Of a stretch of DNA of 64,000 nucleotides, positions 39,463-51,770 are shown one piece after another (the first letter of the stretch is position 1; every line of letters starts with the position of its first letter). The notes beneath the pieces were generated by a model that made no database searches, was not told where the DNA came from, and saw only the letters and a program-made list of their open reading frames with translations. Source of the stretch: Polyodon spathula (Eukaryota > Chordata > Actinopteri > Acipenseriformes > Polyodontidae); assembly GCF_017654505.1 (NCBI RefSeq), contig NC_054536.1:8479794-8543793 (forward strand), written 5' to 3'. A program made the position numbers and the translations under genes.

Positions 39463-42400
39463 ACAACCGCAATTAGAATTTAGCCAGGACACCGGCGTTA
39501 ACACCTGGCTGTTCCTACAGAGACTACAAGGGGATCTCTACTGTCCAGTAGACAGGACCTCACCTGGCTTATCCATCAACACAGTGGATGCTTTGACCTA
39601 TGTGTCCTGGAATGGTACCGTTTTCAGTTAACCAGTGGAAAGCAGGACAGATTGATCATGTACAATGTATTGTGGCAAGAAACCCAGAAATGTTCAACAC
39701 AGAACAAATTATACCTTTTTCAAACAATGTGCCTCAAGCTTAGTATTGTGGGCTCTTACGTTAGCGTAATACCCACTTTATTTAAATACAGCCCCTTAGA
39801 GCTTTAAAGAAAATATATTGTAATAAAAGTCGACTACAACAATATGTATGTGAAATGCAATAAGCCCTAAGCTACATGTAACTTTAATTGCTGAACTTTA
39901 CTGTCTGAATTTTATCACTTGTATTTAGTCAGAAATATTTGTGGCAAGACATATAAAATGCAGCACAGTGCTTTCTTAGGGTACAGATAAACCAGAACTG
40001 CTACTTTCCTTTGCTGGCCAAGTACTGTAACTGAAAACACAAAAGCCTGCAGGATTAAGTTAAAGGCAAAATAAATAAATAAATAAATAAATTTACAGTA
40101 AGATAGCAAAAAAAAGGCCTATGGTTAAAAAAAAAAAAAAAAAAAAAAAAACAACCTTCTCAATTTGCAGGTGGGAATTACAGGGCAAGTTTAGACCGTA
40201 TATGAAGAAGACGTCACGCGAGTAACAGAAGGAGATATGAGTCTTTTCTTTTCACTTATTTTCTGTTAAGTTAAATGCAAAGCCCACAGTTAAAACTTTT
40301 AATAGCTGCCCAACAAACAAGTGAAAACTCACCACAATGGCAGGAGGGTAATTCGGTAATGTGTGGGCCTATTATATCCTACCAACTGTCTACAGCACAC
40401 ATTTAGAGTAAATTCCTGATTAGACTGGGAAGAGGTGATCAAAAAAGAAGAAAATAGATCGATATATGATAAAAATACATTCAGATTTGACTCATGCTCA
40501 AAGAGCCGGCATGATATACTAAGAAGTGATTTTCTCAAAGGTATACATTTCCACTTCCCTCTAAGAAGCACTGAGGCTCACAAGTTCACTTACTCTTCTT
40601 ACAAGACTTAAATAGTAACTGTAAACACCACCAGAAAAGAGCAGCACACTAAAAAGCTTTGAAAACAGCTGGCTTATCGTTTCAAAACGGGAATGCCTGA
40701 CGCGCAATGAAGTCTGTACAGGTTTCAAAATTTCAGGACTACTTCAAATTCGGATCCATCTGTACACTTTAATGCTGTTTTTAAGAAACAACTCATTTTA
40801 CACCAAAGGAAAAAAAAAAACTATTTTTTTAATGATTGCGGGTACTTAATAAAAGCAATTATTTCAGTTTTTGTAATTTAAGTATGCAAATTGAACCAAT
40901 GAAAAAAAAAACAGCTGTTTAACATTTCAAATGGTTGCTATTCTTGGCCAGACATACAGTCTACAATATCAATCAGATATAGCTATTAAAGTACCACAGG
41001 CAAAATTTGCATTTAAAGAGAAACATAAAGACACATTTCATGATTCTTGCCTCCTATTTTATCTAATATGCTGTCAGTTTCTATGAACAAGAGCATTCAA
41101 TCCTCTAACACAAGCTAAAGAAATTATTCCTGAACTACTGTAGTGAGCATTAGATGTGTAATACCCATCCATGAAAGCAATACACATTTAGTGTTTTCAA
41201 CGGCGAGAATTTCCAAAATCATCTGTGGTTTATTTCAGCAAAATAAGCACTGATATAGCATGCCATTCCAAGGCTTATAAAACTAGCCAAAAAACATTTC
41301 TGTGCTTATAAGTAAAAGTCTGACTCAAACCTTATCACGAATATATGCATTGAAGAAGTAACAAGAAACCCAACTATCCCACATACAATCACAATATAGT
41401 CCACTGTAGTACTGGTATGTAACAGGGTTATATATAAACACTGAACCAGTTTACATAATCCCAGTTATTCAGCATAAAAGTGAAGCTGAAGATAGCAACA
41501 GTTAATCATGTGGAACACATTGCTCAACAGTGCCCCCTGTAATGTGATGAGCCAAGCTTCATTACTCTATGGAGAGTACTTGCTCCCCAGCATAACCGGG
41601 AACTGGCTTTAGTGACTTTTAGCAGTGTACTGAAGTTCAGAGTTTATATCACTTTTCGCTGTACGTTTAGTGCTCCGTACAAAGGCAAACTGTAACATTT
41701 TTGCTTTTCTAATTGGAAACATCTTCAATAAACACAGTGAATGAACTAGGAAACAGAAAACACAGCTATCCGTGACCTTGTCCTGCTATCTGTAATTCAA
41801 TCAAACTGCTTCAGAAGGTTAAACATATCACAGATACATTCTGTCTTTTGCTACTTGGCAGGGTCCCCTGGCACTGCATTCCTTCTTGTCCACACAGAAG
41901 AGTTCAGTTTCCAACATCACAATCAGTATTTATGTTTACAGAATTGGAGGCCTTTCTAAAACCACAAAATAACACACTGACATTCTCCACAATGATTTCA
42001 GTATTTGTGGGGAATGTCGGCCTACACAAACAGAAGAGGCCTACAATTTGAGTCTCAAAACTTAAATTCAAAGGCTTTTGTGGCTGACTGCCCCAGTAAA
42101 TTTGCCAATCCCAGCTAATCATACATAGCTCTTCGATTAAACTACACTGGTCCCTTTTCCAAACAAACAAAGTTACAACAAGGCGAGACATATATTTCAC
42201 AGGGCTCTTGTCACCCAGTTCAGAGCTCCTGCATTTGACTATTAGTGTAGGGTGCAATTGTGCCAGGGATGGTGCAGCTGATAAATCCAGTGCTCATCAA
42301 GAACAATGAACAGCTTTGCCCAACACAATATATGCTATTATTAGATTAGAAATGGGTCAGTTCATTATTTATTCCCAATTGTTTTAACGTGTCAGTTTGT

Positions 42401-42500
42401 TTATTGCGATTATTATTCTTGGATAAAGTCTACTTCTGATAAACATTAGCATGACCTGAAAATTATATGCACTTAGTATAATTGTTGCCAATCCCTAAAC
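39463..42500. other. Intergenic or intronic, nothing recognised
   Basis: AT-rich DNA with an (AAAT)n run at about 40073 and a 25-bp A run (40127-40151), possibly tails of lost retroelements. Confidence 0.6.
41527..41543 (-). promoter_or_regulatory. CTCF-like motif
   Basis: The minus strand reads TTACAGGGGGCACTGTT, matching the CAGGGGGC core of CTCF sites. Confidence 0.3.
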
Positions 42501-42501
42501 T

Positions 42502-42938
42502 GGCTATATATCCCCATGTGTTGCTATGACTGTTTAAATAACCTGTAATTTTTCTTTTCATTGTTACCATCCTGACAACTTATTACACTTGTAACTTTAA
42601 AGTCTGTTTCAAAGCACTTTTCAAAATGTCTGCTCTAGTGCACTGGGGTTTGAGATCTGTCCTCTGATTCACTGCAGGAAGAATGCTTATAAATAAATAA
42701 ATAAATACAACATAACAACAAGTGCTCTGCCTTTTCTGTTCCGTTATTGCTGTGTTACCTGTTTGACAATGTGGGCAATAATCCTTACACTATCAGTGCA
42801 CTACAGTGGACATTTTGAAAAGAGCTTTGAAACGAGCTTTAAAGTCATAAGTGTAAAAAGTTGTCAGGATGTTAACAATGAAAAGAAGAATCACAGGTAT
42901 GTTATTTAAACAGTTGTAGCAGCACATGTAACGCTATA
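42502..42938. mobile_element. Foldback/MITE-like element with ~143-bp inverted arms
   Basis: The left arm 42502-42644 and the right arm 42796-42938 are reverse complements with roughly 80-85% identity by eye; for example TTTTCATTGTTACCATCCTG pairs with CAGGATGTTAACAATGAAAA. A 151-bp loop contains an (AAAT)n run. It has the shape of a non-autonomous DNA transposon of foldback type and encodes no protein. The family is not recognised, and the flanking target duplication is unclear. Confidence 0.7.
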
Positions 42939-42939
42939 T

Positions 42940-44789
42940 TTTTCTGAACCCCGCTACTGACTCTTTAAGCTTAGGCACTCCAGAATGCTTTATTAAGCTT
43001 GTGGAGGTTGACGATGCAGCTGTTTTTTTTAACAGGTAATATCTCATATTATAAATCATCTGAGATGCAGACTATATTTTCAGTGTTATGAAAACTCCTA
43101 GGGCAAAATGTAACAGTAGCCCTGACATTGTGGACCTGTGGTAGTGTCACTTTTTTGTTTCTGCGTTTTGGTACAAAGCTGTGTTCTAGGATACACATGA
43201 TCAAGTTTGATACTGGCTACTGTCCAGATTAACCCTTCGTAGACTAACCCTTGGTAACCTGATTATTACCTCCTTCCATATCTTAGAAACCATTAAGAAC
43301 ACAAGCTCTAAATATACTTCTACCACTTTACTACTTACAGTATCCAATTCAGCCCTATTCAAAAGGCTCCAGTAGCATTGGCCTTACTGTAATTATTAAA
43401 CAATTTACCAATGTCAGCTACAAGTTGTTAGAATATGGCATTGTATGATAATTGTATGATAATGTATCAATGGAAGTATCGTCACACTCTCGTGCTGTTA
43501 ACAATCTGAATTACACATGAGTCGGTCAGGTTCGGTTTCTGTTGATGTCTCTGGCGTTGGTGGTTTAGCTTTTTTTGTTGTAGAAAAACTGCAAACGTGC
43601 TGTCTTTTTGCCATTTTAAAAGGGTTACATCAAATTCACTTTGTTTTTAGCACATAATTTTGCTGACCGAAAAAGTGAGTGTCTCATATAATATAATATA
43701 ACGGTGAAGGGTCTTAGACACTATTTGGTTATGTTATTAAGGTTTGAAATAAACTGCACACTTACATATTCTCTACACACTTACGAAAAACATAAAAATA
43801 TATATTTTTATTTTTAAATAATAAACCCCGGCAGCAGTGGCGTAGCCAGGATTTTTTTTCAGGAGGGGATGGAAATGGTAACTTTTTTAAGGTGAGTAAT
43901 CAGATTCACAATGGTGCAATTGGCAACGCGATGTGTTGCAATTGTAAAGGGTAGTAAAGTTACAACAAATCGTTTAGGGGATTTTTTCCAACCCTACCCT
44001 CACTTGTTTCCCCTTGCAACTAGAAACCAATATATTTTATTTTTGGCCTTACCAGTGAATAAGAATGAAGCTTAAACAATGAATTGCATTCACAGTTTTT
44101 CAACAGCTAATAAAGGCAATTTCTTAGATAATAATGGAAGTGGAAAATATGTTGCTTCCTCTGTATTCATCAGTATTCAACAGATGGCTCAAAATGTAAT
44201 ATATATCTCATGAAAAAAAATACATATCAAGCAGTTCATTGTCATTTTAATAACACTGTATGCAAAAACAACTGACAAAGATGATGCCTAGAAATGTGCC
44301 ACATTTTGTTTGCACCTAGACAATAAAAACTAAAACAGTGTGGTTCATAAAGGTGCAGCCTCAGGCATACCAGCACAACAGCAGAGATCACCTGCTGGTG
44401 TAATTATGCACATCACTGCATTTCTTACACAACAATGTGGGGAGAAAACAAAACTTCCCCATCTTTAAAGTAATAGATAACGACACAAGTGATGGATGAG
44501 CAACAAGGCAGAACTGTCAAGGGCAGGTCACACTCTAGTGAGATTTAGATGTGTGTACAATTTCCACAGAATAGGTCAAACTGATTCAAAAAGAACAATT
44601 GCAAAGAGAACAATCACATTATTTAGACATCTGTTTTCTCTGTATCTCTGAGACATTTACAACCAAAAACATAAAACAGAATCCCACACACAGAGAGAAA
44701 GAAAATGTGTTTTATGATTATTAGCAATTTCTTATTCCAATTTGCATTTATATTAAACATATTCAACTTGCACACAATAATTCCATATC
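42940..44789. other. Intergenic or intronic, little recognised
   Basis: CAGTGGCGTAGCCAGGA at about 43836 resembles ends of some DNA transposons but has no partner that I could find. The part near 44300-44780 may be the decayed left end of the Harbinger element. Confidence 0.5.
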
Positions 44790-46184
44790 AAACTTTGCAA
44801 CCAGGACCCATCCAGATGATAGATGATGGATCGGGCATCAGTCAGTCATCAATGTGAAAGATACTGACTGATGTCACAAATGAACTAAATCATACAGCAG
44901 CACAGTATATCAAATTCCCAAAAGGCGAGGCAGGACATCATAATACCAAACATGCTTTCTATCAGTTGGCAGGCATCCCTAATGTATTAGGTGCCACAGA
45001 TTGCACACATGTTACATTACGCTCAGATTTGTATAATGAACCTGCATTGCGAAACAGTAAAGCACTATCATTCTATAAATGTGCAGGTCGTATGTGATGC
45101 TCATTGTATCAGCAGATCAAATCAAAGTCTATTTCTACAGCACCATTCATGCAGGTGTATCTCAAAGCACTTTACAGGACAAAAATAGTCAAACTTATAA
45201 AAACAAAACAAACAAACAAACACGTCCAATTGAAAAAAGTTTAAGAAATATAAAATGTAAGCACAGTATCTTAATATTGCAGATAAAATACAAACAGATA
45301 CAAAAACTAAAACAGATATACATATACATATTATAAAAATGCCAGCTCAAACAAATTTTTAGTCTTGTTTTAAAGTCTCATCTTCCCTCATATGTGCTGG
45401 CAGCTCATTCCAAAGTTTGGGGGCTCTATAACAAAAGGCCCTTCCTCCCCATTTAACATACTTTATTTAGGGAATACAAGCAATCCCATATTCAGGGATC
45501 TAAGGTTACGATTGGGGATATATGAGGTAAGCAATTCTCCTAAATAGGTTGGTGCCAAGTTGTTTAGTGCCTTGTAAGTTAATAACAGTATTTTAAAATC
45601 AACTCTAAAATTTACAGGAAGCTAATGCAAAGAAGCCAGCACTGGGGTGATACGTTCCCTTTGATATCATCATCGATGTAGTTGACAAGTACCCTGGTGT
45701 ATGCCACGATTCATTCATTCTACAGAACAGTGGTTTATTTAGAAATTGTGAACAGGGGCTTCTAACAGGAGGCTGGCTTTTAGGCAAGTTGTATTTGTGA
45801 GGGTGTCCTCTGAATAACATACTGCACTTGAAGTTGTTTTAATATCTCACTAAAAGTATGTTTGCAGGTGACAGTGCACACCCACTAAAACCATGGATAA
45901 TGACCCCAATTTTAAATTCATTCATTAAATTAATACACAGAACCAGAAACAAAATACATCAGTGCTCACAATCATACTCGAAACAACACTGCAAGATGTT
46001 TTGGGATTCTGCTACGGTATGCAAGATATTTTTGGTGTGGTGCATTCTGCACAATACTGCCACTCAGCGTGGTCTGGAGCATGGAGAAGAAATGTTACCA
46101 GGGGACAATGGTGACATTGATGAAATCCTACACAACCCTGTGCCACAGGCAAGGCAGATACGTCAACAGATCATGAATTCTTGA
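44790..46184 (+). pseudogene. Dead pif/Harbinger (HARBI1-like) transposase
   Basis: Two blocks of decayed DDE transposase frame remain. The left block (44790-45110) reads through YIKFPKGE, then FYQLAGIPNVLGATDCTH, and after a frameshift HSINVQVVCDAH, a hallmark of HARBI1-type proteins. The right block (45656-46184) has DKYPGVCHDSFILQN, then a HARBI1-like PLKPWIMTPI, HRTRNK and VCKIFLVWCILHNTA, and ends at a stop at 46182-46184. The order of motifs matches the family. Stops and frameshifts break it in several places, and part of the segment before HRTRN is missing. An L2 LINE fragment lies between the two blocks in the opposite orientation. The element once moved by cut-and-paste; this copy cannot encode an active enzyme. 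The N-terminal part left of 44790 and the terminal inverted repeats were not found. Confidence 0.88.
45112..45655 (-). mobile_element. 5'-truncated L2-clade LINE, 3' end, inside the Harbinger remnant
   Basis: On the minus strand this encodes the C-terminus of an L2 reverse transcriptase frame: ITPVLASLH, LPVNFRVDFKILLLTYKAL, NNLAPTYLGELL, with several stops. It ends in the L2-type 3' UTR (GTAAAGTGCTTTGAGATACA) and a TTTGAT-rich tail at the left edge. It interrupts the transposase between CDAH and the DKYPG block, so it inserted after the Harbinger element. Exact target duplications are not clear. Confidence 0.8.
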
Positions 46185-46355
46185 CCACATAGTAAGTATG
46201 AACATTTACCTCGGTTATCTATATGTAAATAACAATTATTCATATATAATCAGTTCTAATAATTAACCTGGTTAAAACACAGAGATGTAACAAACGTTAT
46301 TAATTGTTTTATTTTGAGTTTTCAGCAACAATACATAATATTGATTCAATGTATT

Positions 46356-46452
46356 ACAAGCATGTAACACACTGTTCTTCTAACCACTTGGTGGCTTCTC
46401 TTTCCCTGGTGGTCCTCCGCTGTGCCACAGCAAGTGCCTTGCCTTTGCCTCG
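46356..46452 (-). pseudogene. Possible fragment of the Harbinger Myb-like second protein
   Basis: On the minus strand about 32 codons read RGKGKALAVAQRRTTRERE and then ATKWLEEQ. Autonomous Harbinger elements carry a second, Myb/SANT-like gene, often convergent with the transposase. The position 170 bp beyond the transposase stop and the opposite strand fit that layout, but the match is too short to be sure. Confidence 0.4.
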
Positions 46453-46559
46453 GGGATGACCCCGTTTGGATGTAGAAGGATACTGCTGGTGTTAGATGGC
46501 AGTTCGTATGGCAGAGATCGTGGCAGTGCAGGGCTCTGGTGCAACGGGGGCAGTGCAGG

Positions 46560-46722
46560 GCTACATATTGTTAAAGCAAGCAGCTTTGAACTGACACCCT
46601 GGGATCCTTCAAGAAGCTGCTTGATGAGATTCTGGGATCAACAAACTACTAACAACCAAACGAGCAAGATGGGCCGAATGGCCTCCTCTTGTTTTGTAAA
46701 CTTTGTTATGTTCTTAAGAACA
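46560..46722 (+). mobile_element. 3' tail of a LINE/SINE family
   Basis: The stretch ending in GATGGGCCGAATGGCC, then a TTTGTAAACTTTGTTATGTTCTT-like tail split by mutations, resembles a 3' end seen repeatedly in basal ray-finned fish genomes. It follows the Harbinger remnant directly. The class (CR1-like or L2-like) cannot be fixed by eye. Confidence 0.5.
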
Positions 46723-46947
46723 TCACAACTGTGAACTCAGGTCAAAACCGCTCTACACATAAAATATCAAAAAGCAACAGAGAACTATACTTACTATTTA
46801 CATCTTTAACAATAACGTTATACTTTTATAATGAAGTCATTCATTTGATATTTAAAGTACAAAGTTGACATCTATGGGGCACTTCAGCAGCCTTGCCAAA
46901 TGCAATAACAGATAAGCTCACAAGTCACTTTCTACTGTTAAGAGAAC

Positions 46948-47590
46948 CAGTCAAACCTGCTCATGTGACCACCTTTATTAAGAGGCCACCTGGCCTAAGT
47001 GGCCACTTTAAATTCGTCACAGTGATATCTGTGCTTTAATTTACCTGTATTAAGAGACCACCTGTCTAGCGCGACCAGTGACCACAATTCTCTTACCCAA
47101 AAGGGACTCAAACGTGTATTTAGCAACTATATTAGCGGGCTTTCATCTGTAATCAATAGAACTATACAAGGCTTTCTTGTAAAGCAAGAGAGAAAACATG
47201 TAGAAATGAAAGGTCCTCCTCACCCTAGATGTGACAGAATTAAAGATAGTGAACTTGGAAAGACGGAAAGTAGTTGACAAATTTGGCGTGGAAAGATCCA
47301 GAACATTTTGAAACGGAAAGTAGAACTGGGCATATTCATTGCTGTCACAAATAATGTCTTTATAAATGCATGAGCTAAATGAATGAAATTCAATTGCTGT
47401 GCTTCCTTTTGTTCTCATTCCATCTTGGAGTCGTTTACAGTGTATTTTAAACATACATACATACAGAATTACAGGAAGGCATGTCAGAGACACATAGAAA
47501 ATGTATGGGCCCTTTTTTAAGAGACCACCTGTGTTAAAAGGCCACTATTTGACTGTTTCAGTGAATGGTGTCTGAATACAGATTTGACTG
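46948..47590. mobile_element. pogo/Tigger-like non-autonomous DNA transposon
   Basis: The left end CAGTCAAACCTG (46948) and the right end, whose complement is CAGTCAAATCTG (47590), form terminal inverted repeats of the pogo/Tigger type. A TA follows the right end; the left flank has lost it. Subterminal DNA repeats a motif like TTAAGAGACCACCTG at both ends (46979, 47071, and inverted near 47516). The interior has no recognisable transposase. Confidence 0.55.
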
Positions 47591-47794
47591 TACATAAATA
47601 AACGCAACAGGTTGGAGAACAACGTATTTAAAATAATAATCTAGTAGCCCCTCTTGTTTTCTGTATGTCATAGTCAAAAGATTACACCATCGGATGATCA
47701 TTTCGTTAACTTAGGTAGGAACTACCAGCCTCAACACCGGAAAGCGATGTTCCTATATAAGTTGATAGACCACAAAATACAATGCGTGTAGTAA

Positions 47795-47797
<3 letters not shown>

Positions 47798-47891
<94 letters not shown>
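47798..47891. repeat. (TA)n microsatellite, interrupted
   Basis: TA repeats with ATTATTATATAATATA in the middle near 47825. It lies 140 bp from the candidate exon at 48031, on its intron side. Confidence 0.97.
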
Positions 47892-48030
47892 CATAAAAAA
47901 CAAAATAAGTTTTCACTTACACACATTTCAAAAATACCGCAAATTCATCATCTCGCAGTACATGGTCAGCAAGTACGTGATTTTATTAACCAGCAGAAGC
48001 ACGAAGTCAAGAGAAAAGAAAAGTTCTTAC

Positions 48031-48103
48031 TAGTTAATTTCAGGCTCCCCTTTCGCTCGCTCTGGGGTGGTAGTTCTGCAAACTGCACCCGGTTCCCAGA
48101 CAT
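48031..48103 (-). CDS. Candidate first coding exon of an unidentified gene (partial)
   Basis: Within a CpG-rich spot, an ATG at 48103-48101 on the minus strand opens 24 codons beginning MSGNRVQFAELPP. The next base starts a strong splice donor, GTAAGAAC, at 48030. The coding part is 73 nt, so the exon would end in phase 1. NRVQF matches the RVxF form used by proteins that dock on protein phosphatase 1, though so short a motif is often chance. A CCAAT box lies on the same strand at 48347-48343, which would allow a start site near 48260 and a 5' UTR of about 150 nt. I do not recognise the protein. By synteny, a leftward gene with a very long first intron here could be kiaa1217 (sickle tail), which follows OTUD1 in human, but this is inference. 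No second exon was found. It could equally be an lncRNA exon with a chance open frame. Confidence 0.35.
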
Positions 48104-48380
48104 CTCCAGCACCTTTAAAGAGATAGCTCTGTTATCTCTCAAACTGCATTCAAGTGTCCCAAAAACTAAAGCTGTTTTGTTTAGGAAACGCCTCTTCTTG
48201 CGCTATACCATTTGTTGTCTCGCTCGCTGTCCAGTTTCCTTGCTATTTCTGTCAGTTGCAGTTTCATCTATGCGAAGACTGCAGTGACTGCGCCGTCTAT
48301 CGTCTCCGGAAACAGCGTTTTCGGTTCACCTGATGGGTGAGAATTGGACCAAAGGCAAGTCAGTGCTTTGCGGAAAGACG
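48040..48380 (-). promoter_or_regulatory. CpG-rich candidate promoter and 5' UTR
   Basis: About 17 CpG dinucleotides fall in this ~340-bp block, against very few in the surrounding DNA. A CCAAT box on the minus strand (48347-48343) is followed by TATA-less, moderately GC-rich DNA that leads to the ATG at 48103. This looks like a CpG-island promoter for a leftward transcript. Confidence 0.4.
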
Positions 48381-48389
48381 GTGGCATAA

Positions 48390-50820
48390 TTGAACGGTAG
48401 AGATGTTTGAGTCCTGTTAAAAAAAAAAAAAAAACACCTTCAACCTTCACATGACTGCGGGAATTACGTCACCATAGTTCTAAACTGCTTTTCTGTTGTG
48501 GACAAGACGTACTGTACTCAGGAATACATTTGCATTCTAATATTTTACCCGCTTATACACATGATTAAAATATATCAGTAAGCAGCTGCTGCTTCTCCGG
48601 GGGCTCATCTTGCATTACTGGTAATGCTCTGGAATACAAATGGCACATGTGGAGTTCCCGTCGTTTAAAAAAAAAGTACAACAAAACATTATGAAACATA
48701 CTAAATATAAAGTAAATAATTAATTATTCATGCACAAACGTGAATTCGGTGTCAATGGCTTAACAAAATTGATTTGCTGTATCCCTAACTAGGTTTTGAC
48801 GTGGGTACGTTATTAGAATTTTTTCTAATCAAGTAAAAATAAGCATATCTGCAATCATGTCTGCAATCCTATGAAGATTATTAGAACAAAATGATGTATG
48901 TACTCTAATCTATAGTGCATGAACACATACGCATGCATGGGTAGGGGTTGCAATATCTCATGATATTTACTGTACTAAGTTTGCAATGTAATCTCTCATC
49001 AGTCTAAAATCAAACATTGACTAAGTGATGTTGAATACTGGTGACAGGCTACAAAACCCCCATATTTAAATGGTTGAAGCCGATAAGTAATACAGTTTGT
49101 TATTCAGTGTGCAAGAATTTAATATGTCAGATAACCTCACAGGGTTCTTAAAAAGGGAAATCCTGCTGAAAAGAGTGGAGTCAGGCCCCCAGAGAATTAA
49201 TATCCAGAGTAGCAGACTATGAAATCCAGAGGGCTCTTCGATCATCATTGGACAGGGTTGCATGCCGCTGCCCTCACTGTGTGTTTGCTGAAAGACAGAG
49301 CCAGTTTTTTTCACATGCATTCAGCATCCAGGCAGAAACATTTAGAATCCCTCGAGCCCAGTCTATAAGCCCTAAAAGAAGTTCATTCATTTCTATTGAA
49401 CAGGTATAAATAAACCCTAAGATTAAACCAAGCCATTCTTGTGTGGTGGGCTAAAGGGCCTATGGCATCATATTATTGAAACAAGAAGCTTTGGGAAGGA
49501 TTGCAGATTAACCTGTGACACGCTGCTGTCCATTTTGTATTTATTTGTTATAAAATTCCGTATCGGGATAAGAGTTTCACAATGTCAGTTTCAAGAGTGA
49601 CAGCATCAATTATATGCAAACACGTTACACCAGAACATCTTACGGCCGTTAGCAACATCAGAGGGATTCATAGCAATACTGGTTTCCGCATCAGCGTTGG
49701 CAATACATGTACACTGAAGACAAATGAGGGGATTTGTTCTAAGTTTTGTAATGGTTAATCACTGCTGTATTAGGCAAGCCTCTTCACGGTAACATAAAAT
49801 GGTTCTTGTTCTTGTGCATTTCGGGTCCTATTTCTGTACATTTGTAAGTCAAGTGATTGCTTTTTAAACCATTTATGTAAATCAGTAATGGGTTTTTACG
49901 GACTATGTATCCAGTTATGTAACCAGAAAGCTGTATTACAATTCCCGTCTCTTGCTGTTCACCAGCTCTCTAACAATGTTCATTACATTCAAAATGAAAG
50001 CGAGCAGCTAAATGCAGTAGCTTTGAAAGGAAATAAATCTGATGTCTGTGAATGAGTGTGCACAGTACCACTTGCTATGTTAGTGATTTTCCATTTATTG
50101 ATTCCAATATTCAAAAGTTACACACATACAGATTAACCATTTATCGTTAGACACAACAACGTAGCACCAAATTGTAATCAGATAATTATCAGTTACCTAA
50201 TATTCTCGGAGAGAGCTCAGGTACGGAGCTGGTCTGTCGTCAGGCGAGGATTCAGGGAGCTTTTCTCATTCGCACTGTCAAGTGCCTGTCTTAAATATCT
50301 TGCCTAACACTGTGTGTGCATGAAGCTGAACTTTGTGAACTCTGTTTTCCTGACAATATCTAAATGCTATCAATTTCATGGCGTGAGTTACAATGTTGTT
50401 CCAGACACAGAACATACATCTCTTCTACACAAGGTCAAATGTACCCCACTTTATCAATTCTTTATTCCGCTGTGTCCTGGGCTGGTTACATTGGAAACAT
50501 CCTCCCGCCTTGCAGCTGAGCTTGAGCACAGCGTTCTCAAGTGTGCTTGCAATGTATTTAAACTTCATTGACCCCTACAGTCAAATATCCACAAGATGAG
50601 TTTGAACCATGTGGTATTACATTCAAGCACTCCATGTTGGTGTGCTAGTGCTACCAGATATTACATTGAGATTTGTGTTAAATGATGTGACAGTAAATAA
50701 TGAGCTAATGAGCTCTAATACTGGTACTTTGTTTGAGGCAAGTGAGGTGTCATTAATGCTGAGCTGAAACATAAGCACTGGGAGACTGGGATGTGTTGTC
50801 TAGCCCCCTTTATATGAAGA
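48390..50820. other. Intergenic, nothing recognised
   Basis: Unique AT-rich DNA with no repeat or exon that I can support. Confidence 0.6.
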
Positions 50821-50824
50821 TTTG

Positions 50825-51770
50825 AGGCAGCCTAGGGCCTTTTCTCATATGTGAACACTCCAAAAAAAGAAAAGGCAGGTCTGGCCCAGGTTTAGGCCGC
50901 TGTTTCGATGTGGCCCAGGGCCTGCAATCCGAGACCAGGGCCGGCCTTTACGTATGTATGAACGCAAAGCAGATTTAGGGCCGGCTTTTTGTATCACATG
51001 ACCAATTTGGTTACGTAGCTCAGTAGACACTCCCATACTCCGACATGCGCGAAAGGTAAATAGAAAGCTGAACACTGTGCTAGGCAAGACGGCAGTGGAT
51101 CAATATTGAATGGTAATTATTTCTACATCATACAACTTTAATTATAAAAATATTAAATTAAAAAAAAAATCTAGCGGGTTGACGTTTTCAGGTTGTTTTT
51201 GTCACATAATATACGAGCTGCAGTGCATTCATAATTATGCTTAATTTGTCACAATTCCATCTTCTTCTTGTTATTTAGTAACTATGCGATAAACATAGAA
51301 ACTGCAGGATTGTTTATTTTGCATGCAGCGATATACACAGCTACAGAAGTGTGAGTCTTCACATTAAAATGCCGATCATTTCTTTTAGCTGCTTGCTTTT
51401 ACACACTCATAAAACACTGCTCTCATCCACAAATATTAGATGCACCATGTGAGACCCTCACTGTAATATTTCAATGCCTGTTATTGTGATTATTATTGTC
51501 AATGTTATTCTATTGACGCTAGAGCAGTGGTTTATTATGTATCGTGCATTTTGTTGAGCAAAGTGTATTTGAGATGTGAAGGTGGAGTGCTGTATTTAGA
51601 TTAGGCCGATTCCCTTAATGAAGTATTTGTTTATATGTGGGACAAGGGTTTTGTTATTGTCATATGTTGGGTAATCTTCCAAGAGAAGGGGTAATGCTAA
51701 TGTTCAGTCTTTACTGATAATGGTTAGGGACTAGAGAACAGCAAGGGCCCCTTAAAAACACAAATGTGAA
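50825..51770. mobile_element. Possible non-autonomous DNA transposon
   Basis: The left part begins GCCTAGGGCC...ATATGTGAAC and the right part, on the other strand, GCAAGGGCC...AAATGTGAAC, a weak terminal inverted repeat. Repeated GGGCCGGC-TTT words (near 50939 and 50980) look like subterminal repeats. No transposase is readable. Confidence 0.25.
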
